A stretch of 64,000 bases of DNA from contig CAWIRC010000001.1 in NCBI GenBank assembly GCA_963838495.1, positions 1 to 64,000 of the forward strand, given 5' to 3'. The translations under genes and the position numbers were made by a program. This stretch comes from JBEKIK01 sp963838495. GTDB taxonomy: Bacteria > Planctomycetota > Planctomycetia > Pirellulales > Thermoguttaceae. The notes below the pieces were generated by a model. It was not told the DNA's origin. It made no database searches and saw only the letters and a program-made list of their open reading frames with translations. Below are positions 62,401-64,000 of this stretch, one piece after another; position 1 is the first letter of the stretch; every line of letters begins with the position of its first letter.

Positions 62401-64000
62401 GGGCCGCACACGGGCACTATCACGCATTCGGTCCAGAGCGGCGATCAAAATTATAATGAGATACCCGTGACCAGCGTTACCGCGTACATCACCGACAAGG
62501 TCCCGGCGGGTGTTACTATTGCGCTTGCCGGTCCCGCAACTACCAGCGAGGATGGCGGCACGGCTCATTTCACGGTCGTGCTCAATAGCCAGCCTGCTTC
62601 TAATGTAACCGTAATATTTAACAGCAGCGATACAACCGAAGGCAACGCCACGGCTTTGGGCGCCGTTGTAGCCGATTACGTCGGCGAGAAATCAGGCACC
62701 CAGGGTCAAAATAATTGGGAGTACGGCTACTATCCTAATGGCGATACGACCAACTATCAGCCGATGACGTGGACGGATGGTTGGGTCTGGACGCCGCATG
62801 GCGATTATAACAGCGCGGAAATCTGGACCTGGGGCCCAGGCGGCGCACCCGGCAACAGCGACTGGGCCGTGATCCGATATGTTGCGGAAGAAAGCGGCAC
62901 GTTCCAAATCAGCGGCATCCTCAGGAGATACGATTGGTTTGGGCCGGGCTCCAATGGCGACGGAGTGACCGGACGCCTGTTGCTCAACGGCCAGCAAGTT
63001 TGGTCCGGCAATATCGGAACGGTCTACGATCCCAACGGCTTGCCCATCTCCGCGGTAGTGACAATGCACGCGGGCGACAAACTCGATCTGGCTCTTGATC
63101 CGAACACAAATAACGGATGGGATTCCACGGAAATCCCCTCCTTTTATGTCCAGAAGCTTGAAAATAAAGTGACCTTCACCGCGTCGAACTGGATGTTCCC
63201 GCAAACCGTTACCGTCAAAGGCGTGGACGACTCCGCTGCCGACGGCAATGTCCGCTACAAGATAACTCCCACGGTCGGCAGTTCAGACCCCCATTACAAT
63301 GGGATCTCGGCGTCGGATGTGAACCTCACTAACGTCGATAACGATCTTCCGCGGCTAATTATGCCCCCGACGCAAGGCGCCATCTCCTCCATTGTTTTTT
63401 CCAGTACGAATGGGAATGCAATCAAAGTGCAAAATGTCGATACCGGCAGCTTTCCTCTTCACGTGCAATTAACGGCCACCAATGGAAAATTGACATTAGG
63501 CAGCACGGCCGGAATAACATTCATGCTCGGCAACGGCACGTCGAATGCAACCATGGAATTCCTGGGGTCCGCCGCCGCCGTCAATGCCGCGTTAGAGGGC
63601 ATGAAATTCGATCTGACCTCCACGGCTGGTAATCTGCAAGTTGCCGTAAACAATCAGGGATCTATGAGCTCCAACGGGCCGTTAATGGCCGTTGGATATG
63701 TAGGAACCCAGTTTAGTACTTCACACAGCTCTCCTGCCCCCGGTAACGTGTCTCCAGGAGGAGATAACTCTCCATCGACGCCTACTACACCGACGTTGCC
63801 TTCGTCTAAATCGACGACTCCCCCTTTGACGCTCCAGTCTGCCTATGCCGATTTGAATTCTATAAGCTCTTTCGAGCAGAGCGGCAAACTTGCGCATGCC
63901 GAGTCGATAAATGCAAATAAAGTAGTTAGTGCTAATATGCCCCTCGATAATGTGCGGCTGACACAAATCGCTCCGGTTGATGTAAATGCCGATTATCTGT
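58564..64000 (+). CDS. Giant surface protein 2 (partial, runs off the right edge)
   Basis: Open from the ATG at 58564 to the window end, 1812 codons with no frameshift. Residues 1-305 are the shared LEPRxLL-like/DUF4347 module. Then come Calx-beta-like units with the core TADVIIGISSFDTTEGTVST and NWxxPQTVTVTGVDD; no beta-helix is present. Three of the units carry a roughly 170-200-residue lectin-like insert (at about 60000-60480, 61480-61990 and 62660-63170). A cadherin-like domain (LTATNGKLTLGSTAGITFML) lies at about 63360-63660, then a Ser/Pro/Thr-rich linker. By analogy with gene 1 a membrane tail should follow outside the window. Extracellular adhesin-like; the gene's leader is interrupted by the IS5 element 192 bp upstream. 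Confidence 0.9.
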   Translation, partial: MLKSIFYRSCALVSEVEDTLRHLYRWHRTWSTPPRDRLPDMYALEDRVLFSVAPIVKAAALQAGAGGSQTASASLLTPQTTPMPIADQSSLAVHRGHAGQDAQKMLKTSSIQYNSTIASSWNNLRARHNSHHSHHAHPAGTDRHADFAIIDDSLQNLDQLIRSLNPNTEVCLFDHQKESPTEVLSRVYNWAKTKHVKLDSVSILSHGVSGSFVLGNQWLSSSNMGEFTEAWKRLGAVMSRGGSIDIFGCNVAQGPDGQKLINDIGRLSGAAVYASVDDTGRGGNWALEAASTTAVASAWHNPLNTHILQQWKYELAPGITVTPTSGLITTESGGMVQFTVVLDSAPTADVVIGIGSSDITEGTVNKSSLTFTSVNWATPQSVTITGVDDLLNDGSVVYSIVTAPAGSGDPIYNNMNADDVSVTNIDNEPGVTVIPVTGLTTTETGDTTQFTAVLNTQPASDVTVTFSSNDLSEGTVYTDNVGDAIAHLEWDVWNWTQGYNGWQYGHFANGDTTSFQQLFQNANGVNIQGWNYMPGNNNDWAVIRYVAQDTGKYNFSGSFGKQSWSNWGDGVTVRLLLNGQLIGTPQVIAGGDVSSYPILADVAMKAGDTFDFCIDPGTNNSGDNINIPVLDVAKHTGSVTFHTSDWNTPQTIYVMGVDDLVADGNVAYKVTGITGSSDPIYDTLHTTDIDLTNIDNDLAGVQIIESGGSTNVTEGGTTDTYTVRLTSQPTTNVVVTISPDGQLLVSTPELTFTDVNWKDPQTVTVTAVNDSDLEGLHTGTITHFVASSDPVYNNLSAPSVVAHITDNEGITVTPTTGLITTEAGGTAQFSVVLTNQPTADVIIGISSFDTTEGTVSTSSLTFTPDDWSVAKTVTVTGVNDWIIDGNISYTIITAPAVSLDARYNNSDPLDVSVTNLDNDVAGINITPTNGLTTSQSGGTAQFTATLNCQPDSDVTILFDSSDPTAGTLTALGDVIADYVNDYSPIQGRNGWYYGSYDSNHVFHELTWQQDMFGSGPDVYNWQNSGGVTLYPGGQGGSPWSVVRYVAQENGTYRYEGNIAKPAWAADPANPGNHGDGLIGHLYLNGTEIATYNIGGDDVVGLPISVNVGMKAGDVLDLYIDPKASYDGGWDSAYFPVSVQKLADRAIFTPENWNIPQAIIVSGVDSSSANDVPYQVTGAAASNDPHYNGISVPTVNLTNIAHEAPGVQIVESNGLTNVTEGGRTDTYTVRLTTQPTADVILTIDPGNQLTVSATTLTFTSSNWDDPKTITVTAVDDEVAEGPHTGTITHSVQSGDQNYNEIPVTSVTAYITDKVPAGVTIALAGPATTSEDGGTAHFTVVLNSQPASNVTVIFNSSDTTEGNATALGAVVADYVGEKSGTQGQNNWEYGYYPNGDTTNYQPMTWTDGWVWTPHGDYNSAEIWTWGPGGAPGNSDWAVIRYVAEESGTFQISGILRRYDWFGPGSNGDGVTGRLLLNGQQVWSGNIGTVYDPNGLPISAVVTMHAGDKLDLALDPNTNNGWDSTEIPSFYVQKLENKVTFTASNWMFPQTVTVKGVDDSAADGNVRYKITPTVGSSDPHYNGISASDVNLTNVDNDLPRLIMPPTQGAISSIVFSSTNGNAIKVQNVDTGSFPLHVQLTATNGKLTLGSTAGITFMLGNGTSNATMEFLGSAAAVNAALEGMKFDLTSTAGNLQVAVNNQGSMSSNGPLMAVGYVGTQFSTSHSSPAPGNVSPGGDNSPSTPTTPTLPSSKSTTPPLTLQSAYADLNSISSFEQSGKLAHAESINANKVVSANMPLDNVRLTQIAPVDVNADYL

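Overview
The window reads as a chromosomal segment of a planctomycete, probably assembled from a metagenome. The evidence is the planctomycete-type surface-protein N-terminus (LEPRxLL-like motif plus DUF4347), a PEP-CTERM protein, DUF3467, a fused CheB/CheR, a SecA-like/HlyD/M50/TolC cluster, and small csrA, BON and TraR-zinc-finger genes typical of large planctomycete genomes. No rRNA, complete tRNA or CRISPR array was seen.

Layout. 0-6.5 kb holds ordinary genes: a CheB/CheR sensor (cut by the left edge), DUF3467, a GlsB/YeaQ membrane peptide, a radical SAM enzyme, RtcA with a tiny zinc ribbon, a NUDIX remnant and a lipoprotein. 6.7-13 kb and 24.9-30 kb are two halves of an inverted, rearranged duplication. 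Each carries an intact csrA, a decayed second csrA, an 80-residue unknown protein, a TraR/DksA-like zinc finger and a small basic protein, with several repeated hairpins. Between them, 13-24.6 kb is accessory DNA: a dual-specificity phosphatase, a hydrolase-DUF2199 fusion, an IS630 element interrupted by a second IS630 element, a broken radical SAM gene, a resolvase and a PEP-CTERM protein. A tRNA 3'-end fragment at 23.05 kb recurs at 30.40 kb, beside a 121-nt multi-hairpin structure.

30.6-45.1 kb is one long minus-strand block. It reads TolC-like protein, SecA-like ATPase, HlyD-like adaptor, GAF-like/HlyD adaptor, PqqD/M50/HlyD fusion, small membrane protein, PAS-GGDEF-HD-GYP protein and hybrid histidine kinase. 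Divergent to it lie two giant surface-protein genes, at 45.7-57.1 kb and from 58.6 kb past the right edge. They share an N-terminal module I cannot tell apart at the nucleotide level, then diverge completely. An intact IS5/IS903-type element with a 9-bp target duplication sits in the leader of the second gene. My inference is that the minus-strand cluster exports or anchors the giant proteins. It lacks an ABC transporter and has a SecA-like motor instead, which is the most unusual system here.

Caution. About a dozen otherwise coherent genes carry single-base frameshifts, several at short homopolymers: both radical SAM genes, an IS630 transposase, the GGDEF protein, the M50-HlyD fusion, the SecA-like gene and the first giant gene (four). 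They may be real decay or assembly errors; the sequence alone cannot decide.
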